NCBI GenBank assembly: GCA_902589475.1
Contig: CACITD010000019.1
Location: 1 to 41,374 of the forward strand
Direction: 5' to 3'
Length of the DNA stretch: 41,374 bases
From: an uncultured Alphaproteobacteria bacterium
Lineage (GTDB): Bacteria > Pseudomonadota > Alphaproteobacteria > Thalassobaculales > Thalassobaculaceae
The notes under the pieces are model-generated. The model ran no database searches. It saw only the letters and a program-made list of their open reading frames with translations, and was not told the origin of the DNA. The translations under genes and the position numbers were made by a program. Every line of letters starts with the position of its first letter. Positions within the stretch are counted from its first letter, which is position 1. Below, piece by piece: positions 17,819-26,665 of this stretch.

Positions 17819-19461
17819 AGTTGCCTACTTTTGCTTGGTCATTGAGGCAACTTTATTTTAATAATCCAATTTATGCATGGCGTCTGAGCCGGATAGAAGC
17901 CAGAGATATTCAAACGGTGGCCGTGGATTCCTGGCCTGGAGAGGTTGAAGTTGGTCGAGACATTATCAACGGTAAAATTGTAGGTCTGAACTTTTACGAC
18001 ATAAAGACGGTCTGGGAAATAAAACCGAAAGATCCCCTTAGTTTTGAGTCGTTACATGGATTTACGTGGCTTCGGCACCTCAGAGCGCAGGGAGGTGAGG
18101 AAGCCCGTCAAACTGCACGAAAACTTGTATCAGACTGGCTAAATTCTTTTAATAACTGGCATTCAACAGTTTGGCGTGGAGATATTCTAGGGGAGAGGAT
18201 TTCCTCTTGGTTGGGAATGTTTGATTTTTTTTGCGAGTCGGCTAGCGATGATTTCAGAAACCGTGTTTTGGAGAGCATTTCTAAACAAATAACGCACGGC
18301 CTTAACGATATTAATTCGAATGTATCTGGAATTAAACGTATTCGTAGCCTTAAAGGCCTCATTATAGGATGCATAGCCCTTAATTTTAATGAGGAACGTA
18401 TCGATAGATTGCAGAGATTGCTCTATAGAGAGTTGGAGCCACAAATATTCTTAGATGGAGGCCATACCTCAAGGTCGCCGTCGACCCATATAGAATTTAT
18501 CATGGCACTAATTGATATCAGAAATATTTTGAGGCGTTATGGGTCAGAAACCAGCGAAGATTTCCAAATATATATAGCAAAAATGTCAAGGGTGCTGCGC
18601 CTGTGGCGGCACGGTGATGGCAAACTAGCACTTTTCCATAATTCTCAAGAAAATGGAAAACCTTTAATTGATAGTGTCCTTGGACAGGTCGAATCCCAAC
18701 AAAAAACAATATATTCTGCGGATCAAACAGGATTTCATAAAATATCGGCAGGCAGCTCAAATTTGATCGTAGATACGGGTGCGGGTGTGAATTTAAATGA
18801 TGAAAATCACGATAGTCTGACTGCTTTTGAATTTAGTACTGGCAAACAACGTTTAATAGTGAATTGTGGAACAAGTCCTGGAAATTTTGAGCTTCGAGAA
18901 GCTCTTAAGGTATCCTCCGCCCATTCTATGTTAACCGTTGATGATGAAAGTATAGGAATGGCGGCTAGAAAACAGCCTAACAGTTCACGTAATCTTTTCA
19001 CTTCAGTCACACGAAAGTTAGTAGATGGCTGTAGCCTCATAGAAATCACCCACGAAGGTTATGGCGAAAGTTATGGTTTGACCCATAATCGTAATTTGTA
19101 TCTATCAGCAGATGGAACCGATTTACGCGGAGAAGAAACTCTCAATTATTCAGGTGCTCCTGGAGTTATCCCTGAAAAAGCAGTCGTGAGATTTCACCTT
19201 CATCCGCGCGTTAGAGCTTCTTTGGTGCAAGATGGATCGTCTATTCTCTTACGCCCGACGTCGGGTGGCTTCTGGCGTTTTAAAACCGACTCTGCCATGG
19301 CATTGGAAGAAAGTTTGTACTTTGGAACAGCAATAAGGCAGCGAACGGAGCAAATAACTGTTGTGCGTTCCCTAAAAGATATAAGGGATAAAAACAGGGT
19401 AGTTGTACGATGGGCTCTTTCAAAAGAAAGTGGTTCGGTGAGTAGAGTAGGACAATCTTAA
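17815..19461 (+). CDS. Heparinase II/III family protein
   Basis: The 548 residues match the heparinase II/III-like layout: an alpha-helical toroid in the N-terminal half (GFTWLRHLRA near 82, WRGDILGERISSWLGMF, FLDGGHTSRSPSTH near 215) and a beta-rich C-terminal half (NCGTSPGN, SSAHSMLTVDDE, then HLHPRV). True heparinases are exported lyases; this one has no signal peptide and belongs to the group found beside rsmB in alphaproteobacteria, where the role is unproven, perhaps surface-glycan turnover. The TTG start overlaps the rpe stop, with AAGGA about ten bases upstream, and there is no ATG before residue 130, so TTG is well supported. The creatininase-family gene follows after 11 bases. Confidence 0.87.
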   Translation: MKLPTFAWSLRQLYFNNPIYAWRLSRIEARDIQTVAVDSWPGEVEVGRDIINGKIVGLNFYDIKTVWEIKPKDPLSFESLHGFTWLRHLRAQGGEEARQTARKLVSDWLNSFNNWHSTVWRGDILGERISSWLGMFDFFCESASDDFRNRVLESISKQITHGLNDINSNVSGIKRIRSLKGLIIGCIALNFNEERIDRLQRLLYRELEPQIFLDGGHTSRSPSTHIEFIMALIDIRNILRRYGSETSEDFQIYIAKMSRVLRLWRHGDGKLALFHNSQENGKPLIDSVLGQVESQQKTIYSADQTGFHKISAGSSNLIVDTGAGVNLNDENHDSLTAFEFSTGKQRLIVNCGTSPGNFELREALKVSSAHSMLTVDDESIGMAARKQPNSSRNLFTSVTRKLVDGCSLIEITHEGYGESYGLTHNRNLYLSADGTDLRGEETLNYSGAPGVIPEKAVVRFHLHPRVRASLVQDGSSILLRPTSGGFWRFKTDSAMALEESLYFGTAIRQRTEQITVVRSLKDIRDKNRVVVRWALSKESGSVSRVGQS

Positions 19462-19472
19462 GGGAGTAAAAA

Positions 19473-20261
19473 ATGGCGGAATATGAATGGGCGCGATTGA
19501 GAGCGGATGAGCTTCGTAAATATTCTCAGGACGATACTGTTGTTATCTTACCCGTAGCTGCGCTCGAACAACATGGTCCTCATTTGCCAGTAATGGTAGA
19601 TAGTCGGCTTGTAGAAGAAGTTTCAAAGCGAACCGCTTCTTTGGGAGGTGATAAAGGGATTCCAATAATAACGCTACCGGTAGTTTGGCATGGTTTATCT
19701 GAACACCATATGCCTTTTGGAGGTACTGTTACATTAACTTCTAATACATTTTTTTTAATAGTTAGAGATTTAATAAAAAGCATTTCGAGGCATGGATTCT
19801 CAAAGTTTCTTATATTAAATGGGCATGGGGGAAATATCACCGCTGCGGAAGTCTGTGCACAAGACATAAGCATGGAATTATCACTGCCGATCGTTGCCGC
19901 TACTTATTGGCTTGAGGCGGCGGATAGATTTGCTAAAATATTAGAAACACAAACGAATGTAATGCACGCTTGTGAAGCTGAGACCTCTATGATGATGGTA
20001 TTGGAGCCCAATCTAGTCGTAGATAGTCTTTTGAATGATGCAAAAGGGCCAATGAAACTAGATTTTCTTACTGCTGGGAAAGGTTCTTATAGATGGCGTT
20101 CGCTAACGCATGTTACTTCTAATGGCGTAATCGGAGACCCCAGTCAATCGTCCAGTGCCAAAGGGGAACAATTACTGCGGGAAGCATCTCAAGCGATCTT
20201 TGAACTGATATGTAATCCTGAAACATTCAAATTGCAGTCAGACCTCCGATTGCCTGAGTAA
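19473..20261 (+). CDS. Creatininase-family amidohydrolase
   Basis: The 262-residue protein shows the family's metal-binding pattern: LEQHGPHLPVMVDS near 30-43 (Glu, His, Asp ligands), HGLSEHHMPFGGT, LNGHGGN near 110-116 (His) and CEAETSMMM near 168 (Glu). The superfamily includes creatinine amidohydrolase, the mycofactocin peptidase MftE and formamide hydrolases such as FAPy deformylase, so the substrate is not fixed. A strong GGGAG lies before the ATG. It follows the heparinase-like gene by 11 bases, and the polyprenyl-phosphate transferase gene is 55 bases further on. No mycofactocin genes are near, which argues against MftE. Confidence 0.88.
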   Translation: MAEYEWARLRADELRKYSQDDTVVILPVAALEQHGPHLPVMVDSRLVEEVSKRTASLGGDKGIPIITLPVVWHGLSEHHMPFGGTVTLTSNTFFLIVRDLIKSISRHGFSKFLILNGHGGNITAAEVCAQDISMELSLPIVAATYWLEAADRFAKILETQTNVMHACEAETSMMMVLEPNLVVDSLLNDAKGPMKLDFLTAGKGSYRWRSLTHVTSNGVIGDPSQSSSAKGEQLLREASQAIFELICNPETFKLQSDLRLPE

Positions 20262-20316
20262 TTTCGAGCTGGTGGTTTTTGAAAAGGCTCAGAGAGAAAA
20301 TCGAATTGGATGAGCA

Positions 20317-21336
20317 ATGAATATAGTAGTCCTCATAACGCTTTGTTTCATTTTTACAGCAATAGGGACAGGATTACTAATCATAATCTTAAAAAGAGGT
20401 AATGTTCTGGATATCCCAAATCAACGAAGTAGTCACGTGACCTCAATTCCCAGGGGAGGCGGCATAGCTGTGTTATCAGCCTTAATTTGTTTTTGGATAG
20501 TAGACAGATATCTCTCTCAGCAGTGGGTTGCCGGTGAACTTTTTATTCTGATAACTGCCGCACTGCTCGGTATTGTTTGTTTTGTTGATGATCTGCGGGG
20601 ACTGTCACCATATTTGAAATTATTATTTCAAATTATTGCAGTGGCAGCTGGCCTCATTATTGTGAATGATAGAGGTGCCATTTTTCAAGCTTGGTTGCCT
20701 ATCTGGATAGATCTAACACTAACTGGTTTGATGTGGTTGTGGTTTATAAATCTTTTTAATTTTATGGATGGAATCGATGGAATCACCTCAGTCCAAATGA
20801 TCAGCATTGGCCTTGGCTTATCACTTTTATCGGTATTCGGTCTATTGAATTCCTGGGTGTTCATCCCCTCTATTCTTATCGTTGCTTGTGCTTTGGGGTT
20901 TTTGATATGGAACTGGGCCCCTGCTAAAGTTTTCATGGGTGATGTGGGAAGTGTGCCTTTGGGTTACTTAATTGGTTGGCTTTTAATATCTGTCGTTATT
21001 CCAAGCAATAGCTCTGAGATAGAGTTTATGACCATAGTTCTTTTGCCAGCTTACTACTATGCCGATGCTACAATAACAATTATTAGGCGTTTTCTATGTA
21101 AAAAAAATATATTTCAGGCCCATCGGGAGCACTTTTATCAGTTTGCGGTTGATAGAGGGTTATCGCATGGTCAAGTTTGCGGAGCTATTATTTTGGCGAA
21201 TTTAATTTTGTTTGGTGCCGTACTTTTGTGTATAGAATTTAATATCGCAGTTTCAATAACAATAGGTCTAACAGTTGTTACGTTTCTTTTATTTTGGATG
21301 CGCGGTGTATTTTCAAAAAAATCTTTGACGAAATAA
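20317..21336 (+). CDS. Polyprenyl-phosphate N-acetylhexosamine-1-phosphate transferase (WecA/MraY family, WbpL/WreU-like)
   Basis: This integral membrane protein of 339 residues has about ten hydrophobic helices. Family motifs are NQRSSHVTSIPRGGG near 37-51, FVDDLRGLSPYLK near 89 (Asp-Asp Mg2+ site), NLFNFMDGIDG near 144 (second Asp motif), VFMGDVGSVPLGY near 207, and the cytoplasmic HRE-type loop QAHREHFYQ. It transfers a sugar-1-phosphate from a UDP-sugar to undecaprenyl phosphate, starting a surface polysaccharide such as O-antigen. The two following genes make or modify the sugar. The order transferase-reductase-dehydratase matches the wreU/wreQ/wreV set of Rhizobium etli and the wbpV/wbpL/wbpM set of Pseudomonas aeruginosa, so N-acetylquinovosamine or a related sugar is likely. 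Confidence 0.9.
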   Translation: MNIVVLITLCFIFTAIGTGLLIIILKRGNVLDIPNQRSSHVTSIPRGGGIAVLSALICFWIVDRYLSQQWVAGELFILITAALLGIVCFVDDLRGLSPYLKLLFQIIAVAAGLIIVNDRGAIFQAWLPIWIDLTLTGLMWLWFINLFNFMDGIDGITSVQMISIGLGLSLLSVFGLLNSWVFIPSILIVACALGFLIWNWAPAKVFMGDVGSVPLGYLIGWLLISVVIPSNSSEIEFMTIVLLPAYYYADATITIIRRFLCKKNIFQAHREHFYQFAVDRGLSHGQVCGAIILANLILFGAVLLCIEFNIAVSITIGLTVVTFLLFWMRGVFSKKSLTK

Positions 21337-21344
21337 GGTGCGAA

Positions 21345-22304
21345 ATGCGGTTGGCTGTCATCGGCGCAAATGGGTTTGTAGGAAGATCGCTCTGTTCCGC
21401 TCTTAAACTCGCGGGTCATAATGTATTGGCATTGGTTCGTTGCCTTCAAACAAAGGATATCCAATGTAGTAGCGTAATATTTATAAACGATGCCGGGCCA
21501 CAAGAACGATGGCACGAACTGATCAGAGATATTGACGCTGTAATATACTTAGCCTCGCCAAAAGCTGTAGATAAGCCAAACAGTTTGCAAGTAAAAGATT
21601 ATGACCGGGTAATTGTCGGCGGTGCAACGGCTCTTGCTGAAGCTTGCGTAACTGGCAACGTAAAACGAATGATCTTTTTGAGTAGTATTAAGGTAAATGG
21701 CGAAACAAGCGATGAGCGAGTTTTTACAGTTGATTCAAAGCCAAGCCCTGCGACAAAATATGCTCGAGCCAAGTTGGCTGCTGAGCATCAACTGTTAGCT
21801 TTATCTGAAAAAGGATTAACGACCACAATAATACGCTCACCTGCGGTTTATGGACCCGAAGGCAAGGGTAACATCAACTCCCTTGTTAATCTATTGGCCA
21901 ATTTTCCTTGCTGGGCGATCCCACTTGGTAATGTGAAGAATGAAAGATCATTAATCTTCATAGATAATTTGGTCTCGGCAATAATTAGTAGTGTGGAAGA
22001 TAGGACTGAAACCTCACGTCTTTTTCTAGTTAGGGATCCACAAATGGTCTCAACAACGCAGCTATGTAAAATTCTGCTGCGGGCAATGAATAGGCCAGAA
22101 AAATTGATCGGTGATCCGTTTTCCATGGTCCAAGCAAGTGTTAAAAGTTTGTTTCCAAGCTTGGCAAGCCGGCTTTATGATTCCTTAAGAATCGATGATG
22201 AGTTAATAAAAACGAGTTTGGGCTGGGAAGCACCTTTCAATGCTCATGAAGGGTTAGCATTGTCGGTTCCAAAGGCAGCGCTAGGTACTGAGCAGACGCT
22301 ATGA
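21345..22304 (+). CDS. NAD-dependent epimerase/reductase (4-keto-sugar reductase, WreQ/WbpV-like)
   Basis: This short-chain-dehydrogenase-type sugar enzyme of 319 residues has the Rossmann motif VIGANGFVGRSL at 4-15, IYLASPKAV near 67, a catalytic FLSSIKVNGE stretch, YARAKLAAEH near 140 (Tyr and Lys of YxxxK), and SPAVYGPEG. In the same three-gene setting, homologues reduce the 4-keto group of UDP- or lipid-linked 4-keto-6-deoxy-GlcNAc to give QuiNAc, or epimerise UDP-GlcNAc; the choice is inferred from neighbours. The frame is open 51 bases upstream, but the ATG at 21345 places the Rossmann motif at the N-terminus and has AAGG overlapping the previous stop, so it is the chosen start. Confidence 0.85.
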   Translation: MRLAVIGANGFVGRSLCSALKLAGHNVLALVRCLQTKDIQCSSVIFINDAGPQERWHELIRDIDAVIYLASPKAVDKPNSLQVKDYDRVIVGGATALAEACVTGNVKRMIFLSSIKVNGETSDERVFTVDSKPSPATKYARAKLAAEHQLLALSEKGLTTTIIRSPAVYGPEGKGNINSLVNLLANFPCWAIPLGNVKNERSLIFIDNLVSAIISSVEDRTETSRLFLVRDPQMVSTTQLCKILLRAMNRPEKLIGDPFSMVQASVKSLFPSLASRLYDSLRIDDELIKTSLGWEAPFNAHEGLALSVPKAALGTEQTL

Positions 22305-22349
22305 ATTCTACCATAGCTAGGTTTAAACAGAAAAACGGGGTTTGAAATC

Positions 22350-24239
22350 TTGAGAATCCATCAGCTTAGGCGAATAATTCTAAGTTTTTTGCATGACATT
22401 GGAATGGCAGCTCTTTCTTTCATCGTTTCACTTTATTTGAGACTCGGGGCTGAATTATTCTCGTGGCCAAAAATGGATATCTTCATAGGATTGATAATTT
22501 TCACATCAGTCGCCACTGTGGTTTTTATTTCTCTGCGTTTAGATAAAATTATTTGGCGATATGTTTCTCTCGGCGATATGGGGAAGATTTTAAGATGTGT
22601 AGGCCTTACTCTGATAATATTCATAGTGTGCCAGTTTGTTTATAATAGACTGGACGCCTTTCCCAGATCCTTTTTAGTCATAGAATTTTTTATTTTGACA
22701 GCCATGATAACTAGCCCAAGATTCCTCTATCGCTTTCTGAAAGACGGGGAATTTGGAGCTCTATTAGAAAAAGCCAACTACCATAGGACACCTGTGCTTT
22801 TAGCAGGGGCAGGTGATGACAGCGATTTATTTATTAGGGAAATGAAACGCGACAGAGAGGCGCCTTATAGGATAATCGGAATAATTGACGAAACAGACAA
22901 GCGAGTTGGTCGAAGCATTCGGGGGGTTCCAGTATTAGGGAACCTTGCGGCGATGCCAGATATATTTAAACAACTCGAGAGTGACGGTATTGCTCCTCAA
23001 AGAGTTGTTATTACAGATCCCATTATTGATGGGCAAACTGTTAGAAATATTGTTGAAATTGCCGAAAAACTTGGATTACCAGTTTCGCGTATGCCTCAGG
23101 TCGCCAATCTTGGAAATATGAGTTCTAAGCCAAATAGCTTTGAAATAAGGCCCATAAATGTTGAGGATGTGCTTGGTCGGCCTCAAACGGTCTTAGACCC
23201 CATTCCCGTTAAAAATTTATTTTTTGGTTGTACAGTGTTAATAACTGGAGCCGGGGGGACGATTGGTAGTGAATTAGCCCAGCAGGTGGCAGGCTTTCAA
23301 CCGGCGAAAATAATTATATTAGATAATTCAGAATTTCACCTCTACAAGATAAATCTACAATTGGAAGAAAAGTACCCTAAAGTCGAACGACATGCTATCC
23401 TTGGAGATGTACAAAGACTTTCGGATATTGAGAACGCAATCGGATTGTATACGCCAGATGTTGTCATCCATTCAGCGGCGCTTAAACATGTTCCTGTAGC
23501 AGAAGAAAATATAATCGCTGCCGTTCGTACAAACGTCTTGGGAACGCGCAATGTAGCATCAACAGCAATTAAAAAGAATGTTAAGGCCATGGTCTTGATC
23601 TCGACAGATAAGGCAGTGAACCCAACTAATATTATGGGGGCGACCAAAAAACTATCGGAATTGATTTGTAACAACTTTCAGCTTGAGTCAACTTCTTGCA
23701 AGTTCGTATCTGTTAGGTTTGGTAATGTCTTGGGTTCTACGGGTTCCGTGATACCGCTATTCGAAAGGCAAATAGCGGCAGGCGGGCCCATAACGATTAC
23801 GCACCCAGATATGACGCGTTTTTTCATGACAGTAAAAGAAGCGACGTCGTTAGTTCTGCAGGCGGCAGCTATCCCACCAGATAATGTAAACAACCAAAAC
23901 GGCAACATATTTGTTTTAGAAATGGGTGAGCCCGTAAAGATACTAGACCTTGCCATGCAATTGGTTAGGTTGTCAGGCCTTCGGCCTAATAAAGATATAC
24001 AGATAAAGTATACTGGGATAAGACCTGGTGAAAAGCTTTACGAAGAGCTATTTGACCAAAACGAAACGCTTTTAAAGACGACTATTTCCGATATTAAGCT
24101 GGTATCTTCTAGCATTAAACAAACAGCAGAGTTTGACGAAAAGTTAAAGCAACTTGAGGAAGCGGTTGATAAGCAAGATAAGGAAGCAACGCTGAATCAT
24201 TTATCTGAATTAGTGCCAACTTTTAGATCTAGGCCCTGA
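22350..24239 (+). CDS. Membrane-anchored UDP-GlcNAc 4,6-dehydratase (WbpM/CapD/WreV family)
   Basis: The 629 residues begin with about four transmembrane helices (1-130), then a CoA-binding-like domain (about 150-270, VLLAGAGDDSDL), then the SDR catalytic domain with GAGGTIGSE from residue 300, DVVIHSAALKHVP, LISTDKAVNPTN and MGATKK, where M429 replaces the usual catalytic Tyr before K433, as in WbpM-type enzymes. C-terminal GIRPGEKLYEEL is also diagnostic. It converts UDP-GlcNAc to UDP-4-keto-6-deoxy-GlcNAc at the inner membrane. The start is TTG; GGGG lies nine bases upstream, and the next ATG would remove part of the first helix. The gene ends the cassette. Confidence 0.93.
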   Translation: MRIHQLRRIILSFLHDIGMAALSFIVSLYLRLGAELFSWPKMDIFIGLIIFTSVATVVFISLRLDKIIWRYVSLGDMGKILRCVGLTLIIFIVCQFVYNRLDAFPRSFLVIEFFILTAMITSPRFLYRFLKDGEFGALLEKANYHRTPVLLAGAGDDSDLFIREMKRDREAPYRIIGIIDETDKRVGRSIRGVPVLGNLAAMPDIFKQLESDGIAPQRVVITDPIIDGQTVRNIVEIAEKLGLPVSRMPQVANLGNMSSKPNSFEIRPINVEDVLGRPQTVLDPIPVKNLFFGCTVLITGAGGTIGSELAQQVAGFQPAKIIILDNSEFHLYKINLQLEEKYPKVERHAILGDVQRLSDIENAIGLYTPDVVIHSAALKHVPVAEENIIAAVRTNVLGTRNVASTAIKKNVKAMVLISTDKAVNPTNIMGATKKLSELICNNFQLESTSCKFVSVRFGNVLGSTGSVIPLFERQIAAGGPITITHPDMTRFFMTVKEATSLVLQAAAIPPDNVNNQNGNIFVLEMGEPVKILDLAMQLVRLSGLRPNKDIQIKYTGIRPGEKLYEELFDQNETLLKTTISDIKLVSSSIKQTAEFDEKLKQLEEAVDKQDKEATLNHLSELVPTFRSRP

Positions 24240-24245
24240 AAGTGG

Positions 24246-24275
24246 GCATATTGAAACTGAAATGCTATTTTTGTT
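24246..24275 (+). terminator. Possible weak intrinsic terminator after the dehydratase gene
   Basis: GCAT-TT and AA-ATGC arms (24246-24265, one bulged A, 7-base loop) are followed by TATTTTTGTT. The stem is AT-rich and short, so termination would be weak. It lies in the gap between the convergent dehydratase and purK genes. Confidence 0.25.
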
Positions 24276-24283
24276 GGTTGAGT

Positions 24284-25363
24284 TTAATCAATAAAGTTAA
24301 CGTGTCCCATTTTTCTGCCCGGCTTTGTTTTTTCTTTGCCGTACAGGTGAACTTTAGCATTTGGAGTACTTAAATATTTGGGCCAGTCGTTAACCGCATC
24401 CCCAATTAAATTTACCATTTTTGTTGTTTTGATCAATTTTGTACTTCCGAGGCACTGGCCAGATATTGCTCTTATAAATTGTTCAAACTGGCATGTGACG
24501 GCGCCATCTTGGCTCCAATGACCAGAATTATGTGGTCGAGGGGCTAGCTCATTCATTACAACTTGACCATTAGGAAGCACGAACATTTCTATTGCAAGGA
24601 TACCTATTAAGTCCAAAGCTTCTGCCAATGTTTGAGCTATTTCTAATGCTTGCTTTGAAGTCGCCTCATTTATGTTTGCAGGTGCCAGTGTAATAGCTAA
24701 AATATGGTTTTCATGCTGATTTTCCACAGGCGGATACGCCTCTATGTCTCCATTATTATTCCTAGCAATTATTACAGAAATTTCCTTTTCAAATTCGACA
24801 AACTGCTCGAGTATTGCATCTTGTGTAGCTAAGTTTTGCCAAGCCTTTTTAGCAGAATTGAGATCTGATAGCTTTTCTTGTCCTTTGCCATCATAACCAA
24901 AACGGCATGTCTTTAAGATGCTTGGTGCTTTTAGTTTAATTATAGCGCGTTCTAATTCAGTGTAATTAGTAACTAATTCATATGGAGCAACTTTAATCCC
25001 GTGATCAGTAGCAAACTTTTTCTCAGACCCTCTGTGTTGCGAAATAGCTAGAATAGAGGGACTTGGATAAACAGGTTTAAGTCGCTCGAGAAATAATGCC
25101 GTTTCTATGGGAATATTTTCAAATTCATATGTAATTACATCGCTCTCATTGGCAAATGACTTAAGCGCGTCCTGATCTTCGTAGTCGGCTATTGTGGTTT
25201 TAAATGCAACGTGGCTCGCTGGACTATTATTTTCTGGGGTAAAAATATGGCAACGAAAACCAAGACGAGCTGCGGCAAGAGCGGACATTCTCCCCAGCTG
25301 TCCACCGCCTAAAATACCAATTGTGGCTCCAGGAGAAAGTGAGATTTTACTGTTCTTTAGCAC
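24284..25363 (-). CDS. purK: 5-(carboxyamino)imidazole ribonucleotide synthase
   Basis: PurK is the ATP-grasp enzyme that makes N5-CAIR from AIR, bicarbonate and ATP in purine synthesis. The 359 residues show the N-terminal [11 protein letters not shown] near 15-25, ITYEFENIP near 76, [13 protein letters not shown] near 148, [13 protein letters not shown] near 185, and [13 protein letters not shown] near 270 followed by CQFEQF. The start is a GTG at 25363, seven bases inside the purE end, so purE and purK are translationally coupled. The gene is convergent with the surface-sugar cassette. Confidence 0.95.
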   Translation of the reverse strand: MLKNSKISLSPGATIGILGGGQLGRMSALAAARLGFRCHIFTPENNSPASHVAFKTTIADYEDQDALKSFANESDVITYEFENIPIETALFLERLKPVYPSPSILAISQHRGSEKKFATDHGIKVAPYELVTNYTELERAIIKLKAPSILKTCRFGYDGKGQEKLSDLNSAKKAWQNLATQDAILEQFVEFEKEISVIIARNNNGDIEAYPPVENQHENHILAITLAPANINEATSKQALEIAQTLAEALDLIGILAIEMFVLPNGQVVMNELAPRPHNSGHWSQDGAVTCQFEQFIRAISGQCLGSTKLIKTTKMVNLIGDAVNDWPKYLSTPNAKVHLYGKEKTKPGRKMGHVNFID

Positions 25364-25857
25364 ACGTCATCACTCGGTATATCTGCTACGGAATCTGTTT
25401 GATGAGAACGCCACTGCTCCAGTCGCTTTGTTACTTCTTCATCCTCCGTTGATAAAATAGATACTGCTAACAAGGCGGCGTTTTCTGCACCAGCTGCGCC
25501 TATCGCTAATGTCCCCACAGGTACCCCTTTTGGCATTTGTACTATTGATAGAAGGCTGTCCATCCCCTTTAATGCTTTACTTTCTATCGGGACACCGAGA
25601 ACTGGCAGGGATGTTTGTGCGGCAATCATTCCAGGTAAATGTGCTGAGCCACCCGCGCCGGCTATAATGATTTTTAAACCTCTGGCTCTAGCTGTATCAG
25701 CATATTCTGCCATCCGTTTAGGGGTTCGGTGAGCAGATACAATTTTTGTTTCATGTGGTATTAAAAGCTCTTCCAAAATGTCGGAGGCTTTACGCATGGT
25801 TTGCCAATCTGATTGGCTGCCCATAATTATTCCTACAATTGGACGTTCTTGCGACAA
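25357..25857 (-). CDS. purE: N5-carboxyaminoimidazole ribonucleotide mutase
   Basis: PurE moves the carboxyl group of N5-CAIR to C4 to give CAIR. The 166 residues carry the class I signatures: [11 protein letters not shown] at 8-18, VSAHRTP near 40-46, [11 protein letters not shown] near 67, LPVLGVPI and [13 protein letters not shown] near 120. The only in-frame standard start before the conserved region is TTG at 25857. It has no Shine-Dalgarno at normal spacing; a GGAGG at 25882-25886 is 24 bases away but is followed by a hairpin that could bring it to 9 bases (described separately). The downstream purK overlaps by seven bases. Confidence 0.93.
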   Translation of the reverse strand: MSQERPIVGIIMGSQSDWQTMRKASDILEELLIPHETKIVSAHRTPKRMAEYADTARARGLKIIIAGAGGSAHLPGMIAAQTSLPVLGVPIESKALKGMDSLLSIVQMPKGVPVGTLAIGAAGAENAALLAVSILSTEDEEVTKRLEQWRSHQTDSVADIPSDDVC

Positions 25858-25886
25858 AATAATAACCCAGCGGTTTGCTGGCCTCC
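25858..25886 (-). promoter_or_regulatory. Shine-Dalgarno separated from the purE TTG by a hairpin
   Basis: On the minus strand, GGAGG (25886-25882) is directly followed by the stem CCAGC/GCTGG (25881-25877 and 25871-25867, loop AAACC), then 9 bases and the TTG start at 25857. Folding the hairpin would give normal spacing between the ribosome site and the start. This resembles the known phage T4 gene 38 arrangement. The base pairing is seen; the function is inferred. Confidence 0.4.
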
Positions 25887-26032
25887 ATTACCAAAAACCA
25901 AGTTGTAGACAAAATAGGTGGTACTTTTCAAGTGAAATAACCAATTTCATTTTTTGTAAATCTAATAATAATAAAGAATGTTGTGTTAATTTTTTTTTGC
26001 AGAGATCGTATCTACCTCCGGAACATAGAAAT

Positions 26033-26060
26033 TTTTTATAACGGTGGGTTAGGTTATAAT
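26033..26060 (+). promoter_or_regulatory. Possible -10/-35 promoter for the DUF2390 gene
   Basis: A perfect TATAAT lies at 26055-26060, 35 bases before the chosen ATG. The T-rich TTTTTA at 26033-26038 would be a poor -35 with 16-base spacing. The rest of the 238-base divergent gap is AT-rich with a run of nine T at 25990-25998 and no small gene that I can support. Confidence 0.28.
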
Positions 26061-26095
26061 CGCTTACATAGTTGGCAAGCCACATAGAGGTACTG

Positions 26096-26620
26096 ATGGA
26101 AGAAGAGTTTTGGGAGTACTCAAAAAAGATATATGCTCGATCATATACGAGCTTTTTATGGCTGCAAGACAAAAGGTCATTAGATGTAAATCTCCTTTTA
26201 TTTTGTTACTGGTTAGGGAAGAAGGGGAGACGACTAAGTATTGAAGAGGTCAATCGCTGCTGTGAGAATGTTAAATCACTTAGAGAACAGTTTATTGTGC
26301 CACTTCGAAGTTCGCGGCATTTTTTAAAAAATATAGACCTTCCGACTGATTATGAAAAATTAAAAAAGGCTATTCTCGATGTTGAATTGGAGGGAGAACG
26401 CATAGAACAGCGTATATTAGTCGCAAGTTTGCCAGATATTTCGGTGGAGGGCAAAGTGGCTGAGGGCGAGTATATCCTAATAATGCACAACAATATTTTA
26501 AAATACCTGGAACATGAAAAAATTTCTTTCGATAAGGCTATAAAGTCTACGTTTAATAAAATAGCTTTGTCGTTGTTTCCCAATCTTTCTCAAAAAGTAT
26601 TCAATCAAAGTTTTTTGTGA
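26096..26620 (+). CDS. DUF2390 / TIGR02444 family protein
   Basis: The 174-residue protein matches the TIGR02444 family by its N-terminal pattern: FWEYSKKIYARSYTS, then LQDKRSLDVNLLLFCYWLG near 24-42, a conserved segment in many proteobacterial proteins of unknown function. The middle holds a helical stretch with paired Arg/Lys and Glu residues (REQFIVPLRSSRHFLKN), and the C-terminus is helical. No catalytic motif is obvious. The frame begins with a TTG at 26072, but the ATG at 26096 has GAGG five bases upstream and gives the family N-terminus. It stands between the divergent purE and an amidase gene 45 bases downstream. Confidence 0.82.
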   Translation: MEEEFWEYSKKIYARSYTSFLWLQDKRSLDVNLLLFCYWLGKKGRRLSIEEVNRCCENVKSLREQFIVPLRSSRHFLKNIDLPTDYEKLKKAILDVELEGERIEQRILVASLPDISVEGKVAEGEYILIMHNNILKYLEHEKISFDKAIKSTFNKIALSLFPNLSQKVFNQSFL

Positions 26621-26665
26621 AACGGTGTAGCAAAAAATTTAATTATTTAAAGTCGAGGTAGCAAT

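Noticed and set aside
25888-26172. A 94-codon minus-strand frame in and beyond the purE/DUF2390 gap
   Set aside because: It overlaps the start of the DUF2390 gene on the other strand, is rich in Leu, Ser and Lys as expected for AT-rich noise, and matches nothing I know.
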